The notes under the pieces: generated by a model
What the model saw: only the letters and a program-made list of their open reading frames with translations
Database searches by the model: none
Told to the model about the DNA's origin: nothing
Part shown: in pieces, positions 48,690-57,650 of the stretch
How positions within the stretch are numbered: position 1 is the first letter of the stretch
How the letters are laid out: each line of letters begins with the position of its first letter
Made by a program: the position numbers and the translations under genes
From: Roseateles_B flavus
GTDB taxonomy: Bacteria > Pseudomonadota > Gammaproteobacteria > Burkholderiales > Burkholderiaceae_C
DNA length: 64,000 nt
Reading direction: 5' to 3'
Assembly: GCF_039872765.1 (NCBI RefSeq)
Contig: NZ_JBDPZC010000003.1
Span: 1 to 64,000 of the forward strand

Positions 48690-51044
48690 TCAGACTCCCA
48701 TCGCCCGGTTGGCCTGCTCCAGCGCGGACAGCCCGGCGCCCTGTGCCGCCTGGGCTCGCTGGCGTTCGTGCTCCTTCTCCAGCTGGCCCTTGCCCGAGAG
48801 ATAGGGCCTGGGCCAGTCCAGGCCCGGGCCGGCCGTGTAGCCGATCTTCGCGGCTTCATGCAGGGTCCAGGCTGGATTGGCGAGGTGCGGGCGGGCCACG
48901 GCGCAGAGATCCGCACGGCCGGCGGCGATGATGCTGTTGACGTGGTCCGCCTCGCTGATGGCGCCCACCGCGATGGTGGCGATGCCCACGCGGTTGCGGA
49001 TGCTCTCCGAGAAGGGCGTCTGCCACATGCGGCCGTAGACCGGCTTCTCGGCCTTGCTGACCTGACCCGAGGACACATCGATCAGGTCGGCCCCCGCCGC
49101 CTTGAAGGCCGCGGCGATCTGCACCGCATCCTCCGGCGTGATGCCGCCCTCCACCCAGTCATGCGCGGAGATGCGCACGGACAGGGGCCGGTCCTGCGGC
49201 CAGACCTCGCGCAAGGCGGTGAACACCTCCAGCGGGAAGCGCAGGCGGTTCTGCAGCGAGCCGCCGTATGCGTCTGTGCGCCTGTTGGTCAGCGGCGAAA
49301 TGAAGCTGGACAACAGATAGCCGTGCGCGCAATGCAGTTCCAGCCAGTCGAAGCCGGCTGCGGCGGCGCGCCGGGCCGAGGAGATGAAGTCCTCGCGGAC
49401 GCGGTTCATGTCGTCGCGCGTCATGGCGCGTGACCAGGCGCTGACGCCCTCCAGGTACTGCTGCGGCGAGGCCGAGATCAGCGGCCAGGCGCCCTCCTGC
49501 AGCGGCTGGTCGATGCCGTCCCAGGCCAGGCGCGTGGCGCCCTTCGCGCCGGCGTGGCCCAGCTGCATCGCCACCTTGGCGCTGCTGTGTGTGTGGATGT
49601 AGCGGACGATCCGGGTCCAGGCCGACTGCTGCTCGTTGGTGTAGAGACCCGGGCAGCCGGGCGTGATGCGGCCGTCCTCGCTGGGCGCCGTCATCTCGGC
49701 GAAGACCAGGCCGGCGCCGCCCATGGCGCGCGCGCCGAGGTGCACCAGGTGATGCTCGCCCGGCAGGCCGGCCTCGCAGCTGTACTGCGCCATGGGTGAG
49801 ACCACCACGCGGTTCTTCAGCGTCAGGCCGCGCAAGGTGAAGGGCGTGAACATGGGCGGCACGGCCTGCTTCGGCAGGCCAGATCGCTCGGCCAGCCAGG
49901 CCTCGTAGCCGCCGACATAGGCCGCATCGCGCAGGCGCAGGTTCTCGTGCGAAATGCGCTGTGAGCGGGTCAGCAGGGAATAGGCGAACTGCTCGGGCGG
50001 CAGTTGGGCATGGCGCTCGATGTTCTCGAACCACTCGGTGCTGTTGCGCGCGGCGTTCTGGATGCGCAGGACCTCGATGGAGCGGCTCGCCTGGTAGGCC
50101 GCCAGGGCCGGTTCCAGCGCGCCCTTCGCCTCGCCGATGTCGCGGGCCAGCGCGATGGCGTCTTCCAGGGCCAGCTTGGTACCCGAGCCGATGGAGAAGT
50201 GCGCGGTGTGCGCTGCATCGCCCATCAGCACGACCGGCACGCCGTCGGCGCGGCGGTGCACCCAGGTCCTGCACACCACGCGCGGGAAGCGGATCCACTG
50301 CGCCGAGCCGCGCAGGTGAGAGGCATTGGAGATCAGCGTCTTGCCATCCAGCACCTTGGCAAAGAGCTTCTCGCAGAAGGCGATGCCCTCCTCCTTCTCC
50401 ATGCGGTCCAGGCCCGCGGCCTGCCAGACGCTGTCAGGCGCCTCGACGATGAAAGTGCTGTGCGTGCCGTCGAACTGGTAGGCATGGGCCTGGAACCAGC
50501 CCCATTCAGTCTTCTGAAAGTCGAAGGTGAAGGCGTCGAAGAGCTTCTCGGTGCCCAGCCAGACGAAGCGGCACTGGCGCAGGTCGATGTCTGGCTGGTA
50601 GGTGGCGGCGTACTTGCTGCGGATGCGGCTGTTGAGGCCGTCGCTGGCAATGATCAGGTCGGCGTCAATGCCTTCGTCGTCCGGCTGCTCATGTTCGTAG
50701 ACCAGCTCCACGCCCAGCTGCTCGCAGCGTGCCTGCAGGATGTTCAGCAGCTTCTTGCGGCCGATGCCGCAGAAGCCGTGGCCGATGGAGCGCATCGTGC
50801 GGCCGCCGATGTGGACGTCGATGTCGTCCCAGTGGTTGAAGGCGGTGAGGATCTCCTCGGCCGTCTGCGGGTCGGCCTCGCGCAGGCCGGCCAGGGTCTG
50901 ATCCGAGAAGACCACGCCCCAGCCGAAGGTGTCACCCGGCTTGTTGCGCTCCAGCACCCGCACCTGATGGGACGGGTCCTGCTTCTTCATCAGGAGGGCG
51001 AAATAGAGGCCCGCGGGGCCGCCGCCGATGCAGGTGATGCGCAT
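48690..51044 (-). CDS. 2-aminobenzoyl-CoA monooxygenase/reductase (FAD monooxygenase fused to old yellow enzyme)
   Basis: 784 residues. The N-terminal half is an FAD aromatic hydroxylase (GGGPAGLYFALLMKK, VVLMGDAAHTAHFSIGSGTKLALEDAIALAR). The C-terminal half, from about residue 405, is an old yellow enzyme-type FMN reductase (FTPFTLRGLTLKNRVVVSPMAQYS, LHCAHGYLLSSFISPLTNRRTDAYGGSLQNR, ARPHLANPAW). This two-domain layout is diagnostic of the enzyme that converts 2-aminobenzoyl-CoA to 2-amino-5-oxo-cyclohex-1-ene-carboxyl-CoA in Azoarcus evansii. First gene of the 13-gene minus-strand operon, 28 bases after the predicted transcription start. Confidence 0.95.
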   Translation of the reverse strand: MRITCIGGGPAGLYFALLMKKQDPSHQVRVLERNKPGDTFGWGVVFSDQTLAGLREADPQTAEEILTAFNHWDDIDVHIGGRTMRSIGHGFCGIGRKKLLNILQARCEQLGVELVYEHEQPDDEGIDADLIIASDGLNSRIRSKYAATYQPDIDLRQCRFVWLGTEKLFDAFTFDFQKTEWGWFQAHAYQFDGTHSTFIVEAPDSVWQAAGLDRMEKEEGIAFCEKLFAKVLDGKTLISNASHLRGSAQWIRFPRVVCRTWVHRRADGVPVVLMGDAAHTAHFSIGSGTKLALEDAIALARDIGEAKGALEPALAAYQASRSIEVLRIQNAARNSTEWFENIERHAQLPPEQFAYSLLTRSQRISHENLRLRDAAYVGGYEAWLAERSGLPKQAVPPMFTPFTLRGLTLKNRVVVSPMAQYSCEAGLPGEHHLVHLGARAMGGAGLVFAEMTAPSEDGRITPGCPGLYTNEQQSAWTRIVRYIHTHSSAKVAMQLGHAGAKGATRLAWDGIDQPLQEGAWPLISASPQQYLEGVSAWSRAMTRDDMNRVREDFISSARRAAAAGFDWLELHCAHGYLLSSFISPLTNRRTDAYGGSLQNRLRFPLEVFTALREVWPQDRPLSVRISAHDWVEGGITPEDAVQIAAAFKAAGADLIDVSSGQVSKAEKPVYGRMWQTPFSESIRNRVGIATIAVGAISEADHVNSIIAAGRADLCAVARPHLANPAWTLHEAAKIGYTAGPGLDWPRPYLSGKGQLEKEHERQRAQAAQGAGLSALEQANRAMGV

Positions 51045-51078
51045 GATGTCCCTCGCCTTTCAAGCTGGTCTGCGACGC

Positions 51079-51107
51079 ACTTTAGGCATCGATAGTTTAG
51101 GTGTCAA
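51079..51107 (-). promoter_or_regulatory. Promoter of the 2-aminobenzoate operon
   Basis: On the minus strand a perfect -35 hexamer TTGACA (51102-51107) is followed after 17 bases by TAAAGT (51079-51084), four of six consensus -10 bases. Predicted start near 51072. Direct repeats TTTAGGCATC (51081-51090) and TTTAGGTGTC (51096-51105) overlap both hexamers and may bind the MarR regulator. Confidence 0.7.
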
Positions 51108-51115
51108 TTATTTTT

Positions 51116-51141
51116 GGAATGTGCCAGACTACGGACATTCC
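51116..51141. promoter_or_regulatory. Inverted repeat in the divergent kyn/anthranilate promoter region
   Basis: GGAATGT (51116-51122) and ACATTCC (51135-51141) are perfect arms with a 12-base spacer. It sits just upstream of the minus-strand -35 and about 117 bases before the kynB ATG, so it could serve either operon. Confidence 0.55.
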
Positions 51142-51257
51142 CGGGCGCCTGACGACTGCGGACCCGCTTCGCATCGCCACGCAAGCCTTGTTGGAATTAA
51201 CCGACACCACGCCCCTGCAAAGCCCCTTAAGGTGCGCGCCGTTGACGAAAGACGCCC

Positions 51258-51881
51258 ATGAAAAAGCTTTGGGACATCTCCCCCCTGGTGCACCCTGACG
51301 CACCCATCTTCCCCGGCGACGAGCCCTACCGCCTGCAATGGACCGCGCGGCTCTCGCCCCAGTGCCCGGTGAACCTCAGCGCGCTGACCATGTCGCCCCA
51401 TGTGGGCGCCCATGCGGACGCGCCGCTGCACTACGCCAACGAGGCGGCGGACATCGCCTCGGTGGACCTGGACGCCTACCTGGGCCCCTGCCGGGTGATC
51501 CATGCCATCGGCTGCGGGCCGCTGATCCGCGTCGAGCATGTCGCCCATGCCGCCGAGGGCCTGCCCGCCCGCGTGCTGGTGCGCACCTGCGAACGGGCGG
51601 ACACCGCCTGGCGCGAGGACTTCACGGCCTACGCACCGGAAACCGTGGCCTGGCTGGCCGCACGCGGCGTGCGCCTGATCGGCCTGGACACCCCCAGCGT
51701 GGACCCTGCCACCAGCAAGTCCCTGGACAGCCACCAGCAGCTGCTGCGCGTCAACCTGCGCGTGCTGGAGAACCTGGTGCTGGACGAGGTGCCTGCGGGC
51801 GACTATGAATTGCTGGCCCTGCCCCTGAAGCTGGCCGGCGCCTGTGCCTCACCCGTGCGCGCCGTGCTGCGCGAACTCTGA
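51258..51881 (+). CDS. kynB: Kynurenine formamidase (arylformamidase)
   Basis: 207 residues of the bacterial cyclase-like formamidase family: MKKLWDISPLVHPDAPIFPGD, metal-binding HVGAHADAPLHY, GLDTPSVDPATSKSLDSHQQLL. Hydrolyses N-formylkynurenine to kynurenine and formate, with two metal ions bound by the HxGxHxD motif. First gene of kynB-kynU-kynA; kynU follows after 13 bases. The upstream Shine-Dalgarno is weak (GACGAAAGACG). Confidence 0.95.
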   Translation: MKKLWDISPLVHPDAPIFPGDEPYRLQWTARLSPQCPVNLSALTMSPHVGAHADAPLHYANEAADIASVDLDAYLGPCRVIHAIGCGPLIRVEHVAHAAEGLPARVLVRTCERADTAWREDFTAYAPETVAWLAARGVRLIGLDTPSVDPATSKSLDSHQQLLRVNLRVLENLVLDEVPAGDYELLALPLKLAGACASPVRAVLREL

Positions 51882-51894
51882 AGGAGCTCTCTTG

Positions 51895-53226
51895 ATGAAG
51901 CAAAGACAAGACTGCCAGGCCCTGGACGCCGCCGATGCCCTGCGCCCCCTGCGTGAGCACTTCGTGCTGCCGGAGGGCGTGATCTACCTGGACGGCAACT
52001 CCCTGGGCGTGCTGCCCGCCGCCACCGAGGCGCGGGTGCAGCAGGTGATCCGCCAGGAGTGGGGCACGGACCTCATCAAGAGCTGGAACACCGCCGGCTG
52101 GATGGACCTGCCCCGGCGCATCGGCAACAAGATCGCCTGGCTGATCGGCGCGGGCGAGGACGAGGTCGTGGTGGCGGACTCCACCTCCCTGAACCTCTAC
52201 AAGGTGCTGGCCGCCGCCCTGCGCATCGCCGGCGAGGACCATCCGGAGCGTCGCGTGATCCTTTCGGAACGCAGCAACTTTCCGACGGACCTCTACATCG
52301 CCGAGAGCCTGGCCGCCCAGCACGGCTACACGCTGAAGCTCTTCGACCATGTGGACGAGCTGCCCGGCCTGATCAACGCCGAGCTGGCCGTGCTGATGCT
52401 CACCGAGGTCAACTACCGCAGCGGCTACAAGCACGACATGGCAGGCCTCACCCGCCTGGCCCATGCCGCCGGTGCGCTGGTGATCTGGGACCTGGCCCAC
52501 TCGGCCGGCGCCGTGCCGGTGGACCTCAAAGGCGCAGACGCCGACTTCGCCATCGGCTGCGGCTACAAGTACCTCAACGGCGGCCCCGGCGCCCCGGCCT
52601 TCGTGTGGGCCCACCCCCGCCAAGTGGACCGCTTCTGGCAGCCGCTGTCGGGCTGGCTGGGCCATGCGGCGCCCTTCCAGTTCACGCCCAACTACACGCC
52701 GGCGCCGGGCATCGGCCGCTACATCTGCGGCACGCCGGCCATTCTCTCCATGGCCGCACTGGAATGCGGCGTCGACGTCTTCCTGGCCAGCGAGCCCCTG
52801 GGCGGCATGCCGGCCCTGCGCCGCAAGTCCATCGCGCTGACCGAGCTCTTCATCGAATTGGTCGAGACGCGCTGCGGCATCAAGGCAGCAGGGGCCCAGG
52901 GCGGGTTCCGCGACCTGGGCGTGCGCCTGGCCTCGCCCCGCGATGCCGCCCATCGCGGCAGCCAGGTCTGCCTCCGGCTGGAATCCCCCCTGCAAGAAGC
53001 AGGTTATGCTGTCGTCCAAGCTCTCATCTCGCGCGGTGTAGTTGGCGATTTCAGAGCCGGAGACCCGAAGCAGCTCGAGGCCACGCCTCACATCCTGCGC
53101 TTCGGCTTCACCCCTCTTTACCTCCGCTTCACGGACGTCTTCGACGCCGTCGAGCACCTGCGTCAGGTGCTTGAAACAAGCGAATGGCGACAACCCCAAT
53201 TCAATTCGAAGGCCTCTGTGACATGA
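51895..53226 (+). CDS. kynU: Kynureninase
   Basis: 443 residues, PLP fold type I: YLDGNSLGVLP near the N-terminus, LSERSNFPTDLY, VIWDLAHSAGAVPVDL, and the PLP-lysine segment GCGYKYLNGGPGAPAF. Cleaves kynurenine to anthranilate and alanine. AAGGAG eight bases before the ATG at 51895. The stop overlaps the kynA ATG. Confidence 0.95.
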   Translation: MKQRQDCQALDAADALRPLREHFVLPEGVIYLDGNSLGVLPAATEARVQQVIRQEWGTDLIKSWNTAGWMDLPRRIGNKIAWLIGAGEDEVVVADSTSLNLYKVLAAALRIAGEDHPERRVILSERSNFPTDLYIAESLAAQHGYTLKLFDHVDELPGLINAELAVLMLTEVNYRSGYKHDMAGLTRLAHAAGALVIWDLAHSAGAVPVDLKGADADFAIGCGYKYLNGGPGAPAFVWAHPRQVDRFWQPLSGWLGHAAPFQFTPNYTPAPGIGRYICGTPAILSMAALECGVDVFLASEPLGGMPALRRKSIALTELFIELVETRCGIKAAGAQGGFRDLGVRLASPRDAAHRGSQVCLRLESPLQEAGYAVVQALISRGVVGDFRAGDPKQLEATPHILRFGFTPLYLRFTDVFDAVEHLRQVLETSEWRQPQFNSKASVT

Positions 53227-54086
53227 CCTGCCCTTACCACTCCGCCGGCCCCCGCGGCGAAGCTGTCGTCCAGGAAGAAGGCGCCCAGCTCGACTTCTCC
53301 GCTGACATGAGCTATGGCGATTACCTGAAGCTCGACCAGGTCCTGTCGGCGCAGCATCCGCTGTCGCCCGAGCACGACGAGATGCTCTTCATCGTCCAGC
53401 ACCAGACCTCCGAGCTGTGGATGAAGCTGATGCTGCATGAGCTGCATGCGGCGGTGGAGCACCTGAAGCGCGATGAACTGCCCGCGGTGTTCAAGATGCT
53501 GACTCGCGTCGAGCGGGTGATGGAGCAGCTGGTCAATGCCTGGGACGTCCTGGCCACCATGACGCCGCCCGAGTACACGGCCATCCGGCCGTATCTGTCC
53601 AACAGCAGCGGATTCCAGAGCTGGCAGTACCGTCAGATCGAATTCCTGATGGGCAACAAGAACGCCGCCATGCTGCGCCCCCATGCGCACCGGCCGGACC
53701 TGCTGGCCGACGTGGAGCAGGCGTTCAAGGCGCCCTCGCTGTACGACGAGGTGTTGCGCCTGATGGCCCGCCGCGGCATCGACGTCCCCGCCAGCCACAC
53801 CGATCGCGACTGGACCCAGCCCTATGCCGCCAGCGAGGCCGTCAAGGCGGCCTGGCTGCAGGTCTACCGCGACCCCAAGGCGCACTGGGACCTTTACCAG
53901 ATGGGCGAGGAGCTGGTCGACATGGAGGACGCCTTCCGCCTCTGGCGCTTCCGCCACGTCACCACGGTGGAGCGGGTGATCGGCTTCAAGCGCGGCACGG
54001 GCGGCACGGGCGGGGTGAGCTATCTGCGCAAGATGCTGGACACCGTGCTCTTCCCCGAGCTGTGGGCCCTGCGCACCGAGCTCTGA
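53223..54086 (+). CDS. kynA: Tryptophan 2,3-dioxygenase
   Basis: 287 residues from the ATG at 53223, which overlaps the kynU TGA (ATGA); an in-frame ATG at 53184 would add 13 residues. Family signatures: MSYGDYLKLDQVLSAQHPLS, MLFIVQHQTSELWMKLMLHEL (ligand-binding helix), SGFQSWQYRQIEF and FKRGTGGTGGVSYL (substrate carboxylate loop). Opens the indole ring of tryptophan with O2 using heme, making N-formylkynurenine. Its product is used by the two genes upstream. Confidence 0.95.
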   Translation: MTCPYHSAGPRGEAVVQEEGAQLDFSADMSYGDYLKLDQVLSAQHPLSPEHDEMLFIVQHQTSELWMKLMLHELHAAVEHLKRDELPAVFKMLTRVERVMEQLVNAWDVLATMTPPEYTAIRPYLSNSSGFQSWQYRQIEFLMGNKNAAMLRPHAHRPDLLADVEQAFKAPSLYDEVLRLMARRGIDVPASHTDRDWTQPYAASEAVKAAWLQVYRDPKAHWDLYQMGEELVDMEDAFRLWRFRHVTTVERVIGFKRGTGGTGGVSYLRKMLDTVLFPELWALRTEL

Positions 54087-54229
54087 CTCTGGCGTTCGCC
54101 CCGGGGCCGGGGCGCCGTTCACCGCCCTGGCCTGCCACCGAGCCGCCCAGCCCGCCATTCGCCGCACCGGACCGGCGGGCTCGAGCGGGCCCCGGCACAG
54201 TACGTTCATCCCCTAAGGAGGAACGCACC

Positions 54230-54397
54230 ATGAATGCCAAGACCCTGTCCCTGCTGATCAGCGCCGCCTGCACCCTGGCCGGCCTCCTGAGCGGCCTGGC
54301 CCCCACGCGCGCCGAAGCCGGACCGGCCCCGGCGGTCGCGTCTGCCGCGGCGGTCACCCCTTGCGACGGCCCCACGTTCCAGACTGCCCGGGGCTGA
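54230..54397 (+). CDS. Small secreted peptide of unknown function
   Basis: 55 residues: MNAKTLSLLISAACTLAGLLSGLAPTRAEA forms a textbook signal peptide, leaving about 25 residues (GPAPAVASAAAVTPCDGPTFQTARG) with a single Cys. TAAGGAGG, a perfect Shine-Dalgarno, lies eight bases upstream. No relatives recognised. It follows kynA by 143 bases and may have its own promoter. Confidence 0.7.
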   Translation: MNAKTLSLLISAACTLAGLLSGLAPTRAEAGPAPAVASAAAVTPCDGPTFQTARG

Positions 54398-54628
54398 CAT
54401 CCCGACCGGGCGCCCTCCCGCCGCCGCCCTGCCGGCCGGCCTGTCCTGTGCGCATTCCGGCCGCTTCCTGCAGATACGAAGGGCGGTTCACCCCTGACGA
54501 ACAGCCGGACGCTGGCATATCTCTAGAATGCTTGGCTTGCGCGACGTGCACGACCTGCGCGCCGCCGACGACCTACCCGCGCCATCCAGGATCGGCCCAT
54601 GACGCCGATCCAGCCTCCGGAGACAGCC

Positions 54629-56437
54629 ATGGACACCCGCACTTCCGAGATCAGCCTGCGCATCGCGCGCGTTCGAGACGAGCTCCGCGCTGCCGGCGCC
54701 CACGCCCTGCTGGTGCCCTCGGCCGATCCGCATCTTTCCGAATACCTCCCGGAACGCTGGCAGGCCCGCCAGTGGCTGTCGGGCTTCACGGGTTCGGTCG
54801 CCACCCTGGTCATCGGCCTGGACCGCGCCGCTCTCTTCGCCGACAGCCGTTACTGGACACAGGCCGAGGTTGAGCTGGCCGGCTCCGGCATCGAGCTGGT
54901 CAAGGTGATGAGCGCCGTGTCTCCCGATTTCATGCACTGGATCGGCAGCGCCCTCCAGGCCGGGCAGACGCTGGCCGTGGACGGCCAGGTGCTGGGCCTG
55001 GGCCTGGCACACCAGCTGCGCGCCGTGCTGGGTGCCAAGGGCATCCAGGTGGCCACTGGCCGCGACATCGTTCAGGCCGTCTGGGACAGCCGCCCGGGGC
55101 TGCCCGCCGCACCGGTCTACGAGCACCTGGCGCCTCAGGCCACGGTGAGCCGCGCCGCCAAGCTGGCCGATGTGCGCGCCGCCATGGCCCGCCATGGCGC
55201 CAGCCACCACTTCATCTCCAGCGTCGACGACGTGGCCTGGCTCTTCAACCTGCGTGGCAGCGACGTCGAGTGCAATCCCGTCTTCATCGCCCACGCCCTG
55301 CTGGACAGCACCCAGGCCACGATCTTCATCGCCGAAGGCAAGATCCCCGCCGACATCGCCGCCCGACTCGCCGCGGACGGCGTGCAGCTGCGCCGCTACG
55401 AGGAAGCCGGCGCGGCCCTGCGCGGGCTTCCGGCCGGCGCGGTGGTGCTGATGGACCCCCGCCGCGTGACCCTGGGCCTGCGCGAGGCCGTGCCCGCCGG
55501 CTGCGCCGTGGTCGAGGCCATCAATCCCAGCACCCTTTTCAAGAGCCGCAAGACTGAGGCCGAAGCCGCCTTCGTTCGCGAGTGCATGGAGCAGGATGGC
55601 GCGGCCATGTGCGAGTTCTATGCCTGGTTCGAGCAGGCCCTGGGACGCGAGCGCATCACCGAGCTCACCATCGACGAACGCCTCAGCGCCGAGCGCGCCA
55701 AGCGCCCCGGCTTCGTGGGCCTGAGCTTCTCCACCATCGCCGGCTTCAATGCCAACGGCGCCCTGCCCCACTACCGTGCCACGCCCGCCGCCCATGCGGT
55801 GATCGAGGGCAAGGGTCTGCTGCTGATCGACTCCGGCGGCCAGTACCTCGGCGGCACCACCGACATCACGCGCGTCTGGCCCATTGGCGAGGTCAGCGCC
55901 GCGCAGAAGCGGGACTACACCCTGGTGCTCAAGAGCACGATCGCGCTGTCCCGCGCCGTGTTCCCCCGAGGCACCCTGGGCCCCATGCTGGATGCCATCG
56001 CCCGCGCGCCGATGTGGACGCACGGTCTGGACTACGGCCATGGCACCGGCCACGGCGTGGGCTATTTCATGAACGTGCACGAGGGTCCGCAGAACATCTC
56101 CAAGGCCCTGCCGGACCCGAACATGGCGATGGAGGTGGGCATGATCACCTCCATCGAGCCGGGCGTGTACCGCCCCGGCCAGTGGGGTGTGCGCATCGAA
56201 AACCTGGTGCTCAACGTGCCCCAGGCCACGCCGGAGAACGGTGCCTTCGGCGAGATGCTGGCCTTCGAGACGCTGACGCTGTGCCCCATCGACACCCGCT
56301 GCATCGAGCCCAGCCTGCTGACGGCCGAGGAGACCGGCTGGCTCAACCGCTACCACGCCGAAGTGCGCCGCCGCCTCAGCCCCCTGGTGCAGGGCCCGGC
56401 CCTGGCCTGGCTGATGACCCGCACCGAGGCGATCTGA
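54629..56437 (+). CDS. Xaa-Pro aminopeptidase, three-domain M24B type
   Basis: 602 residues: two creatinase-like N-terminal domains (about 1-330), then the pita-bread catalytic domain. Metal ligands are visible: Asp in LLLIDSGGQY, Asp in GTTDITRVWP, His in GHGTGHGVGYFMNVHEGPQN, Glu in MITSIEPGVY and Glu in GVRIENLV. Cuts the N-terminal residue before proline, with two metals (usually Mn). This length matches eukaryote-like APP1 enzymes rather than E. coli PepP. Start at 54629 with CGGAGA upstream; ATG 54599 adds only ten residues. Confidence 0.93.
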   Translation: MDTRTSEISLRIARVRDELRAAGAHALLVPSADPHLSEYLPERWQARQWLSGFTGSVATLVIGLDRAALFADSRYWTQAEVELAGSGIELVKVMSAVSPDFMHWIGSALQAGQTLAVDGQVLGLGLAHQLRAVLGAKGIQVATGRDIVQAVWDSRPGLPAAPVYEHLAPQATVSRAAKLADVRAAMARHGASHHFISSVDDVAWLFNLRGSDVECNPVFIAHALLDSTQATIFIAEGKIPADIAARLAADGVQLRRYEEAGAALRGLPAGAVVLMDPRRVTLGLREAVPAGCAVVEAINPSTLFKSRKTEAEAAFVRECMEQDGAAMCEFYAWFEQALGRERITELTIDERLSAERAKRPGFVGLSFSTIAGFNANGALPHYRATPAAHAVIEGKGLLLIDSGGQYLGGTTDITRVWPIGEVSAAQKRDYTLVLKSTIALSRAVFPRGTLGPMLDAIARAPMWTHGLDYGHGTGHGVGYFMNVHEGPQNISKALPDPNMAMEVGMITSIEPGVYRPGQWGVRIENLVLNVPQATPENGAFGEMLAFETLTLCPIDTRCIEPSLLTAEETGWLNRYHAEVRRRLSPLVQGPALAWLMTRTEAI

Positions 56438-56465
56438 CCCGGGCGACCGCCTCCGGTCCCGGACG

Positions 56466-56489
56466 ACGCGACCTCCGGGTCGCGTTTTT
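56466..56489 (+). terminator. Intrinsic terminator of the aminopeptidase gene
   Basis: Arms ACGCGACC (56466-56473) and GGTCGCGT (56478-56485) around TCCG, followed by TTTT (56486-56489). Begins 28 bases after the stop. Confidence 0.9.
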
Positions 56490-56582
56490 CATGCGCCCGC
56501 CAGGCCTTCACTGGAAGCGAATCCGGCCATGGCCTACAGTCGGGTCAGCCCTGCCCCTTGCACCGCAGGGCGGGAGCGCATC

Positions 56583-56765
56583 ATGACCAGCAAGTCCCTG
56601 CATGAGTTCTCCGACAGCGGCCTGCACACGGCACTACTGGTGGTCCTGTTGCTGATGGCGCTGGTCGGCGTCGTCGACGCCCTCTTCTTCACGCCGGAAG
56701 GCAAGACACCCGTGGTCTGGCGGCTCGAGACCGTGGTGGTGGACGGCAAGTCCGCGCCGCGCTGA
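56583..56765 (+). CDS. Small single-helix membrane protein
   Basis: 60 residues, MTSKSLHEFSDSGLHTALLVVLLLMALVGVVDALFF... with one transmembrane helix (about 15-36) and a short charged tail (PVVWRLETVVVDGKSAPR). GGGAGCG lies upstream of the ATG. Function unknown; short single-helix proteins often assist envelope complexes. Convergent with the LytTR gene. Confidence 0.72.
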   Translation: MTSKSLHEFSDSGLHTALLVVLLLMALVGVVDALFFTPEGKTPVVWRLETVVVDGKSAPR

Positions 56766-56834
56766 GACGCCCCCCGCCCGCATCGGGGCTAGCGAGGCTT
56801 GCCGGACGGCGTCACGTGACGTGATCCGCCGGGC

Positions 56835-57650
56835 TCACATCTGCCGGAACAGGTGCAGGTAGCTGCGACTGACCGGCAAGACCTCGCTGCGCTTCTTCAG
56901 GTGCAGGTCCGCGGTTTCATTGGGGCCGCGCGTCACGTGGCTGATCGCGTGCAGATTGACCACCACCGAGCGGTGCACCTGTACGAAGTTCTGGGGATCG
57001 AGCTGCTCGATCAACTCGCGGATGGGCGTGCGGATCAAGGCCTCGCCCTCCTCCCAGACCACCAGGGTGTACTTCTCGTCGGAGCGCATGAAGAGGATCT
57101 GCTCGACCGGGATGAGGCGCAGCGTGCTGCCCACCGAGGCGCGGATCCACTGCAGATAGCCGCTGGCGGCGGGTGCGGCGCGCGGGGCGGTCACTGGCAG
57201 GCTGCCCTCCTGCGCCAGGCGCTGGGCCAGTTGCTCGATCATGGACTCCAGTCCGGCCGCCACAGGCGACTGACCCGCGCGCTGCTGCCGCAGGCGCTCC
57301 TGGAGGCGCTCAACGGTGTCACCCAGGCGCGCCGGGTCGACCGGCTTGACGACATAGTCCAGGGCCCCCTGCTCGAAGGCCTGCACCGCGTACTGCTCGT
57401 AGGCAGTGACAAAGACCAGCTGCGCGCGGCGGCCGATCTGGCGCGCCGCCTCGACGCCATTGACGCCGGGCATGTGCACATCCAGGAAGACGACGTCCGG
57501 CGTGTGGATCTCGAAGAGCTCCACCGCCTCGCGCCCGTTGCGGGCGGTGGCCACCACCGTCAGCTCGGGCCAGTGCTGCAGCAGGGCCCGGCTGAGACTT
57601 TCGCGCAGCAGGGGTTCGTCGTCGGCAATCAGGGCAGTGGCGGCAATCAT
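56835..57650 (-). CDS. LytTR-family response regulator
   Basis: 271 residues: receiver domain about 1-120 (ALIADDEPLLRESL, phospho-Asp in DVVFLDVHMPGVNG, Lys in DYVVKPVDP), a linker, then a LytTR DNA-binding domain about 165-271 (IPVEQILFMRSDEKYTLVVWEEGEALIRTPIRELIEQLDPQNFVQVHRSVVVNL). Partner of the kinase encoded upstream; the genes overlap by ATGA. Likely controls its own targets by binding tandem repeats typical of LytTR proteins. Confidence 0.93.
   Translation of the reverse strand: MIAATALIADDEPLLRESLSRALLQHWPELTVVATARNGREAVELFEIHTPDVVFLDVHMPGVNGVEAARQIGRRAQLVFVTAYEQYAVQAFEQGALDYVVKPVDPARLGDTVERLQERLRQQRAGQSPVAAGLESMIEQLAQRLAQEGSLPVTAPRAAPAASGYLQWIRASVGSTLRLIPVEQILFMRSDEKYTLVVWEEGEALIRTPIRELIEQLDPQNFVQVHRSVVVNLHAISHVTRGPNETADLHLKKRSEVLPVSRSYLHLFRQM

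Noticed and set aside
56802..56832. Imperfect hairpin between the small membrane protein and LytTR genes as terminator
   Set aside because: Stem has bulges and no T-tract on either strand; position is suggestive but the support is too weak.
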